DNA from: Paludibacteraceae bacterium
Lineage (GTDB): Bacteria > Bacteroidota > Bacteroidia > Bacteroidales > Paludibacteraceae
Reading direction: 5' to 3'
DNA: 64,000 nt
Assembly: GCA_024399495.1 (NCBI GenBank)
Contig: JAKSNY010000003.1
Location: 105,975-169,974, forward strand
Below are positions 16,222-25,889 of the stretch, piece after piece. The notes beneath the pieces were generated by a model. That model ran no database searches. It saw nothing but the letters and a program-made list of their open reading frames with translations, and had not been told where the DNA came from. The position numbers and the translations under genes were made by a program. Within the stretch, counting starts at the first letter, position 1, and each line of letters begins with the position of its first letter.

Positions 16222-16253
16222 TGCAAGAATTCAGAAAAGCACGTTGTAGCACT

Positions 16254-18776
16254 ATGGCAAAGCCCTCAAAACACGCTGAAAAACAGACAGAAGAGGCTTC
16301 TTCTCTTGGATTTTTCCAAAAGATTAAGGCTTTCTTCTCCAATGATACTGTGAAGTTTATCATTGGCGTCACGTTGTTTGCCGTAGGTATTTTTGTACTG
16401 CTTTCTGAAATCTCATTCATATTCAGTGGCAGAGAAGATTATAACCTGCTTACTAAAGGCGTAAGTGAATTGCAAGACGAGCCTAAAAAATTCTCCAATT
16501 TCTGCAGCAGCACAGGGGCAAACATTGCCAACATAATGATAAACAACTGGTTTGGTATTCCATCCATACTTGTTCCTATATTCCTGCTTATAGCCGGACA
16601 CCGCTTGTGTAACCCAGATACCAAGTATTCCGTTTTACGCCATTTCATAAATTGTTTCTTCTTAATGATTTGGACATCAGTACTTTTAGGTGCTGTAATT
16701 CCTAATGGACTGGTGCTTGATTTTATCCGTCCTGGAGGCTTGCATGGAGTAATTGCGGCAGACTACATAAGCCTGCTGATAGGCCCCATCGGGTTATCAC
16801 TGACATTGGCACTTACAATAATTATATATTGTGCCATAACATTTGCATCGTTTGTTCCTAAAGTTCAATCATGGCTAAATGTAAAGAATTGGGAATCAAA
16901 CAAATATGAAGATTTTGGGCAAGAAGGAATGCAGGAAGAACCTGCCGATGGCATAGGCGATGAAATTCAAGACTCAGACTTTAAGATTACTGATATACCG
17001 GAGGAGGAAAACCCTGTTGAAGACTCTCCTATCGATGATACTCCTGTTGAGGTTTCTCCTCTCGAGAATGTTCCTGTTGAAGACTCTCACGTTGAGGAAA
17101 ACACCGCTATAATAGAGACTACAGACGGACCACGTAATCCTGATTTGGAAGATACTGATACTGTTACAGATACAGATTCTGTAGGTTTTGCCGCTACCGT
17201 AGCCAAAAATGAAGAATCTGAGGCTGTAGAACAAAATACAGATTTATCTTTGGTGGAGAAATACGGAGAGTATGACCCTACATTGGAACTGCCTAATTAT
17301 AAGCTGCCTACGTATGACTTGCTAAAGGATTACGGACAGATTGTATCTATTGATGAGGTGGAACAACAGCAGAATAAGGAGAAGATTATCTCCACCCTAA
17401 AGAGTTACAATGTGTTTGTAAAGGATATTCAAGCCACTATAGGACCTACCATAACACTATATGAGATAGTTCCTGTGGAGGGTACCCGTATTAATAAGAT
17501 ACGTAACCTTGGTGACGATATTGCTATGAGTATTGCCGCTAAGGGTATCCGTATTATTGCCCCGATGCCAGGCAAAGGCACTATAGGAATTGAGGTGCCT
17601 AACAAGAAATCCCAAACGGTGTCAATGCAGTCTGTATTGGCTTCAAAGAAATTCCAAGAGACCACATACGACCTTCCTGTAGCCCTTGGAAAGACCATTA
17701 CAGATGAGGTATTTATGGTGGATTTGTGTAAGTTGCCGCACTTGCTTGTGGCTGGTGCTACAGGTCAAGGAAAATCCGTAGGACTCAATGCGATTATCAC
17801 ATCTTTATTGTATAAAAAGCACCCTTCGCAGTTGAAGATTGTACTTGTTGACCCTAAAAAGACCGAGTTCAGCATATATAGCGATATTGACAAGCATTTC
17901 CTTGCAAAATTACCTGAAAACGATGATGCAGTTATTACAGATGTGGATAAAGTTATCCGCACTCTGCAATCTGTTTGTAAGGAGATGGACACACGTAATG
18001 ATTTGCTTAAGAAAGCACATGTACGTAATATAAAGGAGTATAACGCCAAGTTTGTAAAGCGTGAACTGAATCCTGAAAACGGACACCACTACCTACCCTA
18101 TATGGTTGTAATAATAGATGAGTACGGAGACCTTATTATGACCGCAGGCAAAGAGATAGAGGTGCCTATTGCACGTATTGCAGCGGTGGCACGTGCCGCA
18201 GGTATTCACATGGTTATTGCCACTCAGAGACCGTCCGCTAACATTGTAACGGGTCTTATTAAGGCTAACTTCCCTGCCCGTATGGCGTTTAAGGTTGCAT
18301 CTATGGTGGATTCACGTACCATTTTGGACGCATCGGGTGCAAACCAATTGATTGGTAGAGGTGATATGCTGTTCCTGCAAGGCAGTGACATAACGCGTGT
18401 TCAATGTGCATTTGTAGATACTCCTGAGGTTGAAGATATCTGTAATTTTATAGCAGACCAAAAGGGCTACCCCGATGTTTTTGCATTGCCTGAGGTTGAA
18501 ATGGCTGAAGATAGCGGAGACACTAATATAAAAGGTGTGGATTTGACCAAAGACCGTGACCCGTTCTTTGCAGAGGTGGCAAGAATGATTGTCCTGAACC
18601 AAGATGCGTCTGTAAGTATGATTCAGCGTAAATTCAGCATCGGATTCAACCGTGCAGGCAGACTTATGGACCAAATGGAGGCGGCTGGCATTGTAGGACC
18701 GTCTAACGGAAGCAAGAAACGAGACATATATGTGGGTACAGAGACAGAACTTGAAAATCTAATAAATAATTTATAA
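16254..18776 (+). CDS. ftsK: DNA translocase FtsK/SpoIIIE
   Basis: Hexameric motor that pumps chromosome ends through the closing septum. From the ATG at 16254 (840 residues; the frame continues to 16164 but would cover the promoter) the protein has four membrane helices in the first 200 residues, an acidic linker with PVEDSPIDDTPVEVSP-type repeats, the alpha/beta motor with Walker A GATGQGKS near 500 and Walker B VVIIDEYGDL near 620, and a C-terminal winged-helix gamma domain (about 775-840) that reads KOPS-like signals. Twelve nt separate it from glyA. Confidence 0.96.
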   Translation: MAKPSKHAEKQTEEASSLGFFQKIKAFFSNDTVKFIIGVTLFAVGIFVLLSEISFIFSGREDYNLLTKGVSELQDEPKKFSNFCSSTGANIANIMINNWFGIPSILVPIFLLIAGHRLCNPDTKYSVLRHFINCFFLMIWTSVLLGAVIPNGLVLDFIRPGGLHGVIAADYISLLIGPIGLSLTLALTIIIYCAITFASFVPKVQSWLNVKNWESNKYEDFGQEGMQEEPADGIGDEIQDSDFKITDIPEEENPVEDSPIDDTPVEVSPLENVPVEDSHVEENTAIIETTDGPRNPDLEDTDTVTDTDSVGFAATVAKNEESEAVEQNTDLSLVEKYGEYDPTLELPNYKLPTYDLLKDYGQIVSIDEVEQQQNKEKIISTLKSYNVFVKDIQATIGPTITLYEIVPVEGTRINKIRNLGDDIAMSIAAKGIRIIAPMPGKGTIGIEVPNKKSQTVSMQSVLASKKFQETTYDLPVALGKTITDEVFMVDLCKLPHLLVAGATGQGKSVGLNAIITSLLYKKHPSQLKIVLVDPKKTEFSIYSDIDKHFLAKLPENDDAVITDVDKVIRTLQSVCKEMDTRNDLLKKAHVRNIKEYNAKFVKRELNPENGHHYLPYMVVIIDEYGDLIMTAGKEIEVPIARIAAVARAAGIHMVIATQRPSANIVTGLIKANFPARMAFKVASMVDSRTILDASGANQLIGRGDMLFLQGSDITRVQCAFVDTPEVEDICNFIADQKGYPDVFALPEVEMAEDSGDTNIKGVDLTKDRDPFFAEVARMIVLNQDASVSMIQRKFSIGFNRAGRLMDQMEAAGIVGPSNGSKKRDIYVGTETELENLINNL

Positions 18777-18788
18777 ATACTTTTAATT

Positions 18789-20069
18789 ATGAAACGCGAT
18801 AACGCTATTTTTGACATCATTGCCCGTGAGAGAGAACGTCAGCTTAAGGGCATTGAACTTATTGCATCAGAGAACTTTGTAAGCGACCAAGTTATGGAGG
18901 CTATGGGTTCATGTCTTACAAACAAGTATGCAGAGGGCTACCCTGGACACCGTTATTATGGTGGTTGCCAAGTGGTTGATGAGAGTGAGCAACTTGCCAT
19001 TGACCGTCTTAAAGAGATTTTTGGTGCTACTTGGGCTAATGTTCAGCCACATTCAGGTGCACAGGCTAACGCCGCTGTATTTCTTGCAGTCCTTAATCCA
19101 GGCGATAAGTTTATGGGTCTTAATCTTGCTCATGGCGGACACCTTTCTCACGGCTCGTTGGTTAATACATCGGGTTTGATATACACTCCTTGTGAGTATA
19201 ACCTTAATGAGGCTACAGGACGTGTTGATTATGACCAAATGGAAGAGATAGCATTGCGTGAAAAACCAAAGATGATTATAGGTGGTGGTTCCGCTTACTC
19301 TCGTGAGTGGGATTACAAGCGTATGCGTGAGATTGCAGACAAGGTTGGTGCTATTCTTATGGTGGATATGGCTCACCCTGCAGGTCTTATTGCAGCAGGT
19401 CTGCTGAACAACCCTCTTGATTATGCTCACATTGTAACATCTACAACTCATAAGACACTACGTGGACCACGTGGCGGTGTAATTATGATGCGTACAGATT
19501 TCCCTAATCCTAAGGGCGTTAAGACTCCTAAGGGTGAAGTTAAGATGATGTCAGCTTGCCTTGATTCTGCCGTATTCCCTGGCATTCAAGGCGGTCCTCT
19601 TGAACACGTAATTGCCGCTAAAGCTGTTGCATTTGGAGAGTGCTTGCAACCAGAATATAAAGAGTATCAGAAACAGGTTAAGAAAAATGCAGCCAAACTT
19701 GCAGAGGAGTTAATCAAACGTGGATTCAAGATTATTTCAGGCGGTACAGACAACCACTCTATGCTTGTAGATTTGCGTACTAAATATCCTGAACTTACAG
19801 GTAAGGTTGCTGAGAAGGCTCTTGTTGCCGCAGACATTACCGTAAACAAGAATATGGTTCCGTTTGACAGCCGTTCCGCTTTCCAAACATCGGGTATCCG
19901 TCTTGGAACACCTGCAATAACAACTCGTGGTGCAAAAGAAGACCTTATGGTAGAAATTGCCGAGATGATTGAAGAGGTTCTCAATGCCCCTGAAGATGAG
20001 GCTGTTATTGCAAAAGTACGTGCTCGTGTTAACGCAACTATGAAGAACTACCCACTTTTCGCTTATTAA
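18789..20069 (+). CDS. glyA: Serine hydroxymethyltransferase
   Basis: PLP enzyme converting serine and tetrahydrofolate to glycine and 5,10-methylene-THF. The 426-residue sequence is typical: [51 protein letters not shown], and the PLP lysine in [14 protein letters not shown] (near residue 223), ending with the [12 protein letters not shown] motif. It follows ftsK closely and precedes prs, so the one-carbon and PRPP genes could share a transcript. Confidence 0.98.
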   Translation: MKRDNAIFDIIARERERQLKGIELIASENFVSDQVMEAMGSCLTNKYAEGYPGHRYYGGCQVVDESEQLAIDRLKEIFGATWANVQPHSGAQANAAVFLAVLNPGDKFMGLNLAHGGHLSHGSLVNTSGLIYTPCEYNLNEATGRVDYDQMEEIALREKPKMIIGGGSAYSREWDYKRMREIADKVGAILMVDMAHPAGLIAAGLLNNPLDYAHIVTSTTHKTLRGPRGGVIMMRTDFPNPKGVKTPKGEVKMMSACLDSAVFPGIQGGPLEHVIAAKAVAFGECLQPEYKEYQKQVKKNAAKLAEELIKRGFKIISGGTDNHSMLVDLRTKYPELTGKVAEKALVAADITVNKNMVPFDSRSAFQTSGIRLGTPAITTRGAKEDLMVEIAEMIEEVLNAPEDEAVIAKVRARVNATMKNYPLFAY

Positions 20070-20076
20070 GATTAAA

Positions 20077-20106
20077 CTTTTAACTTTCAACTTTCAACTT
20101 TCAACT
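20077..20106. repeat. Heptamer tandem repeat (CTTTCAA)n
   Basis: Four copies, some imperfect, in the 40-nt gap between glyA and prs; reverse complement of the unit at 272-296. Confidence 0.8.
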
Positions 20107-20109
20107 ATA

Positions 20110-21057
20110 ATGTCACAGAACGCTCCTTTTAAAGTATTTTCAGGGACAAAGTCCCGTTACATGGCAGAGCAAATCTGCAAACACATAGGTTGCCCTCTTG
20201 GTGAAATGAATATCCAATATTTTGCCGATGGCGAGTTTGTGGTATCGTATGAGGAATCCATACGTGGTTGTGAGGTCTATCTTATACAATCCACATTCCC
20301 TAATGCAGACAACCTGCTTGAGCTGCTTCTTATGATTGATGCGGCAAAGCGTGCGTCAGCAAGAAGAATTGTTCCGGTTATCCCCTACTTCGGTTGGGCT
20401 CGTCAAGACCGTAAAGACAAACCACGTGTATCTATAGGTGCAAAACTTATTGCAGACCTTCTTAGTGTTGCCGGCATAGACCGTGTAATCACTATGGACT
20501 TACATGCAGACCAGATTCAAGGTTTCTTTGATGTTCCTGTTGACCACCTATACTCTTCATCTATATTCCTGCCATACATTCAATCTATGAAATTAGAGAA
20601 TATGGTTATGGCATCACCCGATGTAGGTGGCTCAAAACGTGCTGCAAGTTATGCAAAATACTTGGGTACAGACCTTGTACTTTGCCACAAGCAACGTGCT
20701 AAAGCCAATGTGGTTTCAGAGATGAAGGTTATTGGTGATGTAGAAGGCAAGAATGTAATTATTCTTGACGATATGGTTGATACAGCCGGTACCATTACCA
20801 AGGCGGCAGACCTGTTTATAGAGAACGGTGCATTGTCTGTACGTGCATTCGCTCCTCACGCAGTGCTTTCTGACCCAGCTACAGAGCGTATCAACAACTC
20901 TAAACTTACAGAAATCTTCTTTACAGATTCTATTCCTCTACGCAAGCAGAGCGATAAAATAAAGGTTATCAGTGCCGCTGGCCTTCTTGCAGACAGCATT
21001 GTAAAATGCAACCAAAACGAGAGTATTTCTGAGAGTTACTTAATCAAATCGCACTAA
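20110..21057 (+). CDS. prs: Ribose-phosphate pyrophosphokinase
   Basis: Makes PRPP from ribose 5-phosphate and ATP for nucleotide, His and Trp synthesis. The 315 residues contain the class I pattern: FADGEFVV, VIPYFGWARQDRK, MDLHADQIQGFFDVPVDHLY, the flexible SPDVGGSKRA loop and the PRPP-binding VIILDDMVDTAGT. Length is normal. An inverted repeat with a T run follows the stop and probably ends transcription. Confidence 0.98.
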   Translation: MSQNAPFKVFSGTKSRYMAEQICKHIGCPLGEMNIQYFADGEFVVSYEESIRGCEVYLIQSTFPNADNLLELLLMIDAAKRASARRIVPVIPYFGWARQDRKDKPRVSIGAKLIADLLSVAGIDRVITMDLHADQIQGFFDVPVDHLYSSSIFLPYIQSMKLENMVMASPDVGGSKRAASYAKYLGTDLVLCHKQRAKANVVSEMKVIGDVEGKNVIILDDMVDTAGTITKAADLFIENGALSVRAFAPHAVLSDPATERINNSKLTEIFFTDSIPLRKQSDKIKVISAAGLLADSIVKCNQNESISESYLIKSH

Positions 21058-21061
21058 ATAT

Positions 21062-21156
21062 TGAAAGTTTAGGAGTTTAGGAGTTCAGGAGTTTAGAAGT
21101 TTACTCCTTAACTTAGCCACGAAGTGGCGACCGAACTCCTTTACTCCTTAACTTTT
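21062..21156 (+). terminator. Inverted 8-nt repeat array, likely terminator after prs
   Basis: Rightward AGGAGTTT units (21070-21098) face leftward AACTCCTT/TACTCCTT units (21132-21152) around GCCAC-gaa-GTGGC, followed by six T directly before the rlmD ATG at 21159. It could also expose or mask the rlmD start. Confidence 0.55.
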
Positions 21157-21158
21157 TT

Positions 21159-22673
21159 ATGAAAAAGCCCTATCCCATACTTGAGAACATTCTTATCACT
21201 GACGTAGCGGCAGAAGGAAAAGCCTTGGCACGCGTTGGTGATATGGTTGTTTTTGTACCATACGTAGTTCCTGGCGATGTAGTTGATATCCAACTCACAA
21301 AAAAGAAAAAGAACTATGCAGAGGGACGGGCTGTTGCTTTTAAAAAGTATTCTGAAAAAAGATGTGAGCCGTTCTGCTCCCATTTTGGTGTATGCGGAGG
21401 CTGCAAATGGCAACAACTTCCCTACTCAGAGCAAATTGCCTACAAACGTCAGCAAGTAATTGATAATCTTACCCGTATAGGTCATTTGGAGTTGCCTGAA
21501 GTTACCGAGACTCTTGGCTCCGAAAACACAGAACGCTACCGCAACAAGTTGGAATACACATTCTCCAACAAAGCATGGCTTACATTTGAGCAGATGAACC
21601 TACCCGATGAGGAAAAGCCACACAATGCCTTGGGATTCCATATTCCGGGTATGTTTGACAAGGTTCTGCACATAGAGAATTGCTACCTTCAGGATTCCTT
21701 ATCGGATGAAATCAGGAATGCGGTACATAAGTATTGCCAAGATAACAATCTGCCTTACTTTGACTTACGTAACCAAAACGGACTAATGCGTAACCTTATT
21801 GTACGCATTTCAGCCACCACGGCAGAGGTTATGGTTATAGTGGCATTTTATGAAAAATCAGACAAAATAGAGCCTTTGCTCCAATTCTTGGCAGATAAGT
21901 TTCCTCAAATAACTTCCCTGCTCTATGTAATTAACGGTAAAGCCAACGATACCCTGTTTGACCAAGACATTAAGGTTTTCAAGGGCAAAGACCATATTAT
22001 TGAAACTATGGAGAACCTTAGGTTCAAGATTGGACCTAAATCATTCTACCAAACTAACAGTCTGCAAGCATACCGCTTGTATAGTGTTGTACGTGAGTTT
22101 GCAAATCTTAACAATGATGAGCTTGTTTATGACCTCTACACAGGTACAGGCACAATAGCAAACTTTGTGGCAGGCAAATGCAAGCAAGTTATTGGTATAG
22201 AGTATGTTCCAGAAGCAATTGAGGATGCTAAGATAAATGCCTCTTTCAATAATCTTGACAACACCCTATTCTTTGCTGGCGATATGAAGGATATTCTTAC
22301 AGATGAGTTTATTGCTTCGCATGGCAGACCAGATGTCATCATCACAGACCCACCACGTGCCGGTATGCATGCCGATGTTATAAAGACCATTCTCAATGCC
22401 GCACCCAAACGCATTGTTTATGTAAGCTGCAATCCTGCCACCCAAGCCAGAGACTTGGCGGACTTATGCGTTAATTACAAGATAGAAGCGGTCCAACCGG
22501 TTGATATGTTCCCACATACACAACACGTGGAGAACGTAGTTCTCCTTACGTGTAAATATATGTATGCTGAAAAGCCAATAAAACAAATGGATTTGTCTAA
22601 ACTGGTTGGTGCTGTTACTCTTTCTGAAGAAGATATAAATAATGATGCACGACTAAGCTGCTTGTTTAAATGA
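21159..22673 (+). CDS. rlmD: 23S rRNA uracil-C5 methyltransferase, RlmD/TrmA family
   Basis: SAM-dependent enzyme making m5U in rRNA. The 504 residues hold an N-terminal TRAM RNA-binding domain (about 1-60), a cysteine set for a [4Fe-4S] cluster (CEPFCSHFGVCGGC with a later Cys near ENC), and the C-terminal methyltransferase with YDLYTGTGTIANF (SAM site), ITDPPRAGMH and catalytic VSCNPATQARD. RlmD, RlmC and TrmA are hard to separate; the iron-sulfur motif argues against TrmA, and RlmD is the usual name in Bacteroidales. Confidence 0.88.
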   Translation: MKKPYPILENILITDVAAEGKALARVGDMVVFVPYVVPGDVVDIQLTKKKKNYAEGRAVAFKKYSEKRCEPFCSHFGVCGGCKWQQLPYSEQIAYKRQQVIDNLTRIGHLELPEVTETLGSENTERYRNKLEYTFSNKAWLTFEQMNLPDEEKPHNALGFHIPGMFDKVLHIENCYLQDSLSDEIRNAVHKYCQDNNLPYFDLRNQNGLMRNLIVRISATTAEVMVIVAFYEKSDKIEPLLQFLADKFPQITSLLYVINGKANDTLFDQDIKVFKGKDHIIETMENLRFKIGPKSFYQTNSLQAYRLYSVVREFANLNNDELVYDLYTGTGTIANFVAGKCKQVIGIEYVPEAIEDAKINASFNNLDNTLFFAGDMKDILTDEFIASHGRPDVIITDPPRAGMHADVIKTILNAAPKRIVYVSCNPATQARDLADLCVNYKIEAVQPVDMFPHTQHVENVVLLTCKYMYAEKPIKQMDLSKLVGAVTLSEEDINNDARLSCLFK

Positions 22674-22679
22674 ATTCAC

Positions 22680-22710
22680 AAATGGGTCGCCAACGGCTAC
22701 CCCATTTAAA
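22680..22710 (+). terminator. Hairpin after rlmD
   Basis: AAATGGG pairs with CCCATTT around an inner GCC-aac-GGC, beginning 7 nt after the rlmD stop. No strong T run follows, so termination efficiency is uncertain. Confidence 0.5.
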
Positions 22711-22782
22711 TGTCTTACAGGATGTTTCTACTCAAAGGTGGTAACATACCACCCAAACCTAATAACACTTTGTGAATATAAC

Positions 22783-23000
22783 ATTTTGGTAGTACCTTCT
22801 GCAGAGCTCTGCCCCTCTGTGAATGGGCAGAGTCCCTCCCATGCGTGGTCTGTGACCACTTTGGGTCCATTACTCACTGCGTTCGTGAAGTTTGGCTTCG
22901 CCTCAACATAATCCACTCGTGGTTTCTGTATTCGGCTCGCTCAAACATTCCGTGCACGTGCTCACGGGTAAGAACGTCTGCCTAAAGGTACTACCAAAAT
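22783..23000. repeat. Palindromic element B
   Basis: Arms ATTTTGGTAGTACCTT-nGCAGA (22783-22805) and its complement (22977-23000) enclose hairpins GCTCTGCCC/GGGCAGAG and CCCAT-GTGGTC-tgt-GACCAC-TTGGG, the same inner sequence as element C, plus an added stretch TTCGTGAAGTTTGGCTTCGC resembling cluster D, and CCGTG-cacgtgct-CACGG. It lies between convergent rlmD and the surface island, in a 460-nt stretch that otherwise contains no gene. Confidence 0.8.
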
Positions 23001-23060
23001 ATCTGCTATTTACAATAGCACCCCTGTTTTTTTTATTTATTTTTGGCTGAAATGCATATA

Positions 23061-23092
23061 AAAATAGCCTGTGGCAGATGCTACAGGCTATT
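23061..23092 (-). terminator. Intrinsic terminator of the surface-protein operon
   Basis: Minus-strand AATAGCCTGT-(inner GCA/TGC)-ACAGGCTATT followed by a run of T, 41 nt after the last stop of the 28987-to-23134 gene group. Confidence 0.8.
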
Positions 23093-23133
23093 AACATATT
23101 AAGTTTAATAAATAAAAATTTATAATAATAAAA

Positions 23134-24819
23134 TTAATCCTTTAAGCAACGCACAGATAGTCCGTTGTTCTTATTGTGGTGGTGGTGGTCGTCGTCCAAG
23201 TAGTCATAGCCGTAATAAAGGTAGCGAGTGTAAGCGTAGTGAATATTGCTCTCATACGGAGTAGCCGTCCAGAAAAAGGCAATGTCGCCAACATCAACAT
23301 AGCACACGCTACTATCATATGCGTAGCCTGCCGGTAGAGCCGCAAAACCATAACTGTCTGTTCCGTTGCCGTTATTGTACCAACCAGAAGTTGTCTTTAG
23401 GTGCTTGCCTGCGGTATATGAACCCTTGCCTTCTGCCTTTTCTATATAATCTTTAAGCGTCTGCCACTCAGCCCTTGACGGAATATGCCACCCGTTTGGG
23501 CAGATGCCCTGTCGCTTGCCACTGAACGCTGATGTCTGTTTTTCTCCATCTGCAACACCTACAGCCGCAGCCCAGTTGTAGAGGTAGCCCAATTTCTTTA
23601 CCTGTGCGTCAGTGAGGTTATCATAATCATAATCATAATAATCATAATCTTTATACCACTTGCTCTTGTCTGATGCATCGGTGTAGTACGGGGTGTATGA
23701 TTCGTACAACTCTGATGTAGGAATGGTGTTGTCTGTGAGCCAAGAAGCGTTGTATGCCTCAGACTCAGTGTCATACTTATCGCACCTTAAGTTCTCAGCC
23801 ATCCAGTTCTGTCCACCTATCCAAACTGTTGAATAACTACTTCCATTTATGTCTGTTACATTTTCACCTGCTCCAGTATATTCCGCACGATAAATAGTAA
23901 CAGCTGCTGATTTACCAAGGGTTGTTGTGCAGGTTACAATAGCGGTATCGGCTTTTGCTTTGTCAACACCAGAAGCAACATTTATAACAAATAAAGCATC
24001 CCCCGTTCCCTGCTCTATTGATACTGAAGCCCAACTCTTATTACTTGATGCTGTCCATTCTGTATTTGATGTAACCGCCACGTCAAAACTTCCTCCCTCA
24101 AACCTAATTTTCTTAGTTGTAGGAGAAACAGATATCTTTTCACCTTCACAAACAATGCTTCTTGAAATACTTGTGCCACCCATTGCCTCAAAGTATATAG
24201 TGGCATATTTATCATCAGCGTCTTTATTTGAATCAACTGTTAGTTTCACCTTGCCATCATATTTACCAGATGATGGTGAAATGTGAACCCATGATTCTGA
24301 ACATTGAGCAGTCCAATATGTATTTGAAAATACTTGAGTTTCAAATGTACCACCTTGTTTTTCTATTATTTTACTCACAAATGGTGGTATATCCGAATAT
24401 ACATATTCATCGTCAACAGAGACATTAACTTTAAGATGGGCTTTTGTTCCATCGTTTGTTTTTACTGTGACAGTCTCTGTATATGGTTTATATTCATTAT
24501 TAGCAAATGCTGAAACATTTATGGTTTCATTCCCTTTGCCGCTCGTTTTTGAGAGAATGAGTGCTGTTGGGTCACTGACTGTCGCTGTCCAAGGTCCGTC
24601 TGTATTTATGTTAAGAGAAAACCTTCCTCCAGTGCTTGGCAGGTTTTTCTCTGAAGGCGATAGTGACACACATTTGGGAGTAACAAAACTAAGACTGTCA
24701 ATCATTGACAAGTCATGTGCCGTACGTACGCCATTACTTTCATACACCCATACAGTCTCTCCTGCAAAACAAAATAAGGCTATATTAATTAAGAAAAACA
24801 GGAAAACAAATTTTTTCAT
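23134..24819 (-). CDS. Secreted BACON-repeat protein with C-terminal FISUMP domain
   Basis: 561 residues with signal peptide MKKFVFLFFLINIALFCFA. After a short domain (WVYESNGVRTAHDLSMIDSLSF) come three BACON-type beta-sandwich repeats (about 50-330), each with an S-x-N-T-x-W-x-A-type strand. The rest (about 335-561) is a FISUMP domain, a C-type-lectin-like fold: WIGGQNWMAENLRCDKY, GYLYNWAAAVG, GICPNGWHIPSRAEWQTLKDYIE, GFAALPAG, FFWTATP and a terminal GLSVRCLKD. Expected on the cell surface, perhaps binding glycans. Two loops are rich in Tyr, Asp, His and Asn (KDYDYYDYDYDN; DDDHHHHNKNN). Its paralogue at 25890-28127 shares a nearly identical block, pointing to recent exchange. Confidence 0.82.
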   Translation of the reverse strand: MKKFVFLFFLINIALFCFAGETVWVYESNGVRTAHDLSMIDSLSFVTPKCVSLSPSEKNLPSTGGRFSLNINTDGPWTATVSDPTALILSKTSGKGNETINVSAFANNEYKPYTETVTVKTNDGTKAHLKVNVSVDDEYVYSDIPPFVSKIIEKQGGTFETQVFSNTYWTAQCSESWVHISPSSGKYDGKVKLTVDSNKDADDKYATIYFEAMGGTSISRSIVCEGEKISVSPTTKKIRFEGGSFDVAVTSNTEWTASSNKSWASVSIEQGTGDALFVINVASGVDKAKADTAIVTCTTTLGKSAAVTIYRAEYTGAGENVTDINGSSYSTVWIGGQNWMAENLRCDKYDTESEAYNASWLTDNTIPTSELYESYTPYYTDASDKSKWYKDYDYYDYDYDNLTDAQVKKLGYLYNWAAAVGVADGEKQTSAFSGKRQGICPNGWHIPSRAEWQTLKDYIEKAEGKGSYTAGKHLKTTSGWYNNGNGTDSYGFAALPAGYAYDSSVCYVDVGDIAFFWTATPYESNIHYAYTRYLYYGYDYLDDDHHHHNKNNGLSVRCLKD

Positions 24820-24830
24820 AGTAAATTAAT

Positions 24831-25811
24831 TTAACAAGATTTATTATGGTTACTTGGTTTACAACCACAATTATTTGATTTATTAAATATTTGAATACCA
24901 ACACTATTTTTGATTTTATAATCTAAACAAAATCCCAAATAATATCCTTTACTTAATATTATTTCGGTAACAGATTCCCACACAATCTGTGCTAACGAAG
25001 GATTATTTAAAGGCGTATTACGAATGCCTTGATTTAAATTATCATTAATCAATTTATAATCAGTCTTATTTTTGATTTTTGAACTAATCTTACTATTCAA
25101 TTCCTCATTAGTAATTTCAACTCTTGCAAAACCACTATTTTTGCAACCAAGTTTACACGGAACATAACTGAACATTTCTTGGTATTGCTCACGTTCATAA
25201 AAATTAACACCTTCATACATAGTAAGTTTTGAAGAATCCGGCATTTTATATTTCCCCATAATAGCCCCATAATATGGTGGATACATTGATGTTTGACAAC
25301 AGTTATTTGAATCTATTGGCTCTTTATTCAAATAGTTCATTTCCCCTTTTTTTACTACAAAAACTGTATCTACAACAAATGAAGATTTTTTATTTGACCC
25401 AAATAATATAATGCTGGAGGAATCAAGTGTACGCAAACTTTTATATTTCATTTGTCGACACAAGCCATACAAAAAATGATTATTAAAAACAAATGGGTCT
25501 GTGTTAATTCCTTGGCAAACAACATTCCCAGACTTTTGAACCTGAAGGAAAGGTGAATGAGAGCAATGCGGTAGTATGTTGCTACCATTTTTGTAAACAT
25601 CAATAATTTTGGATGTTGGTTCCCACTCTCCCCAAAAATATAGTTCTTCTGCACTAGTTGGACTTTGTTCTTTTAAACTTTTAACATAATATCCTGATGT
25701 TACTATAAACTTACGCTTGTGGTTCCCTTTATTCCAAGGGTATATAGTACCTTGTTTACTGGATATATGTTCAGAACCAGGATGTAAAAACTGTACAAAT
25801 AAGATTGCCAT
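24831..25811 (-). CDS. Unrecognised cytoplasmic protein with conserved-looking motifs
   Basis: 326 residues, AT-rich, no signal peptide or membrane segment, unlike both neighbours. Features that look like a true family: MAILFVQFLHPGSEH at the start, NHKRKFIVTSGYYV, ELYFWGEWEPTSKI, LPHCSHSPFLQ, NTDPFVFNNHFLYGLCRQ, ILFGSNKKSSFVVDTVFVV, and a Cys-rich end (NNCGCKPSNHNKSC). I cannot assign a function. It lies 11 nt before the start of the downstream FISUMP gene and 78 nt after the upstream one, so it is co-transcribed with surface proteins. The composition and location suggest insertion between two paralogues. Confidence 0.72.
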   Translation of the reverse strand: MAILFVQFLHPGSEHISSKQGTIYPWNKGNHKRKFIVTSGYYVKSLKEQSPTSAEELYFWGEWEPTSKIIDVYKNGSNILPHCSHSPFLQVQKSGNVVCQGINTDPFVFNNHFLYGLCRQMKYKSLRTLDSSSIILFGSNKKSSFVVDTVFVVKKGEMNYLNKEPIDSNNCCQTSMYPPYYGAIMGKYKMPDSSKLTMYEGVNFYEREQYQEMFSYVPCKLGCKNSGFARVEITNEELNSKISSKIKNKTDYKLINDNLNQGIRNTPLNNPSLAQIVWESVTEIILSKGYYLGFCLDYKIKNSVGIQIFNKSNNCGCKPSNHNKSC

Positions 25812-25889
25812 AATTGTTTAAGATTTTAAAAGGTTAATAATATATTTTTTAAATCACTATTTTTTTAATATTATCATAACTACACCGTA

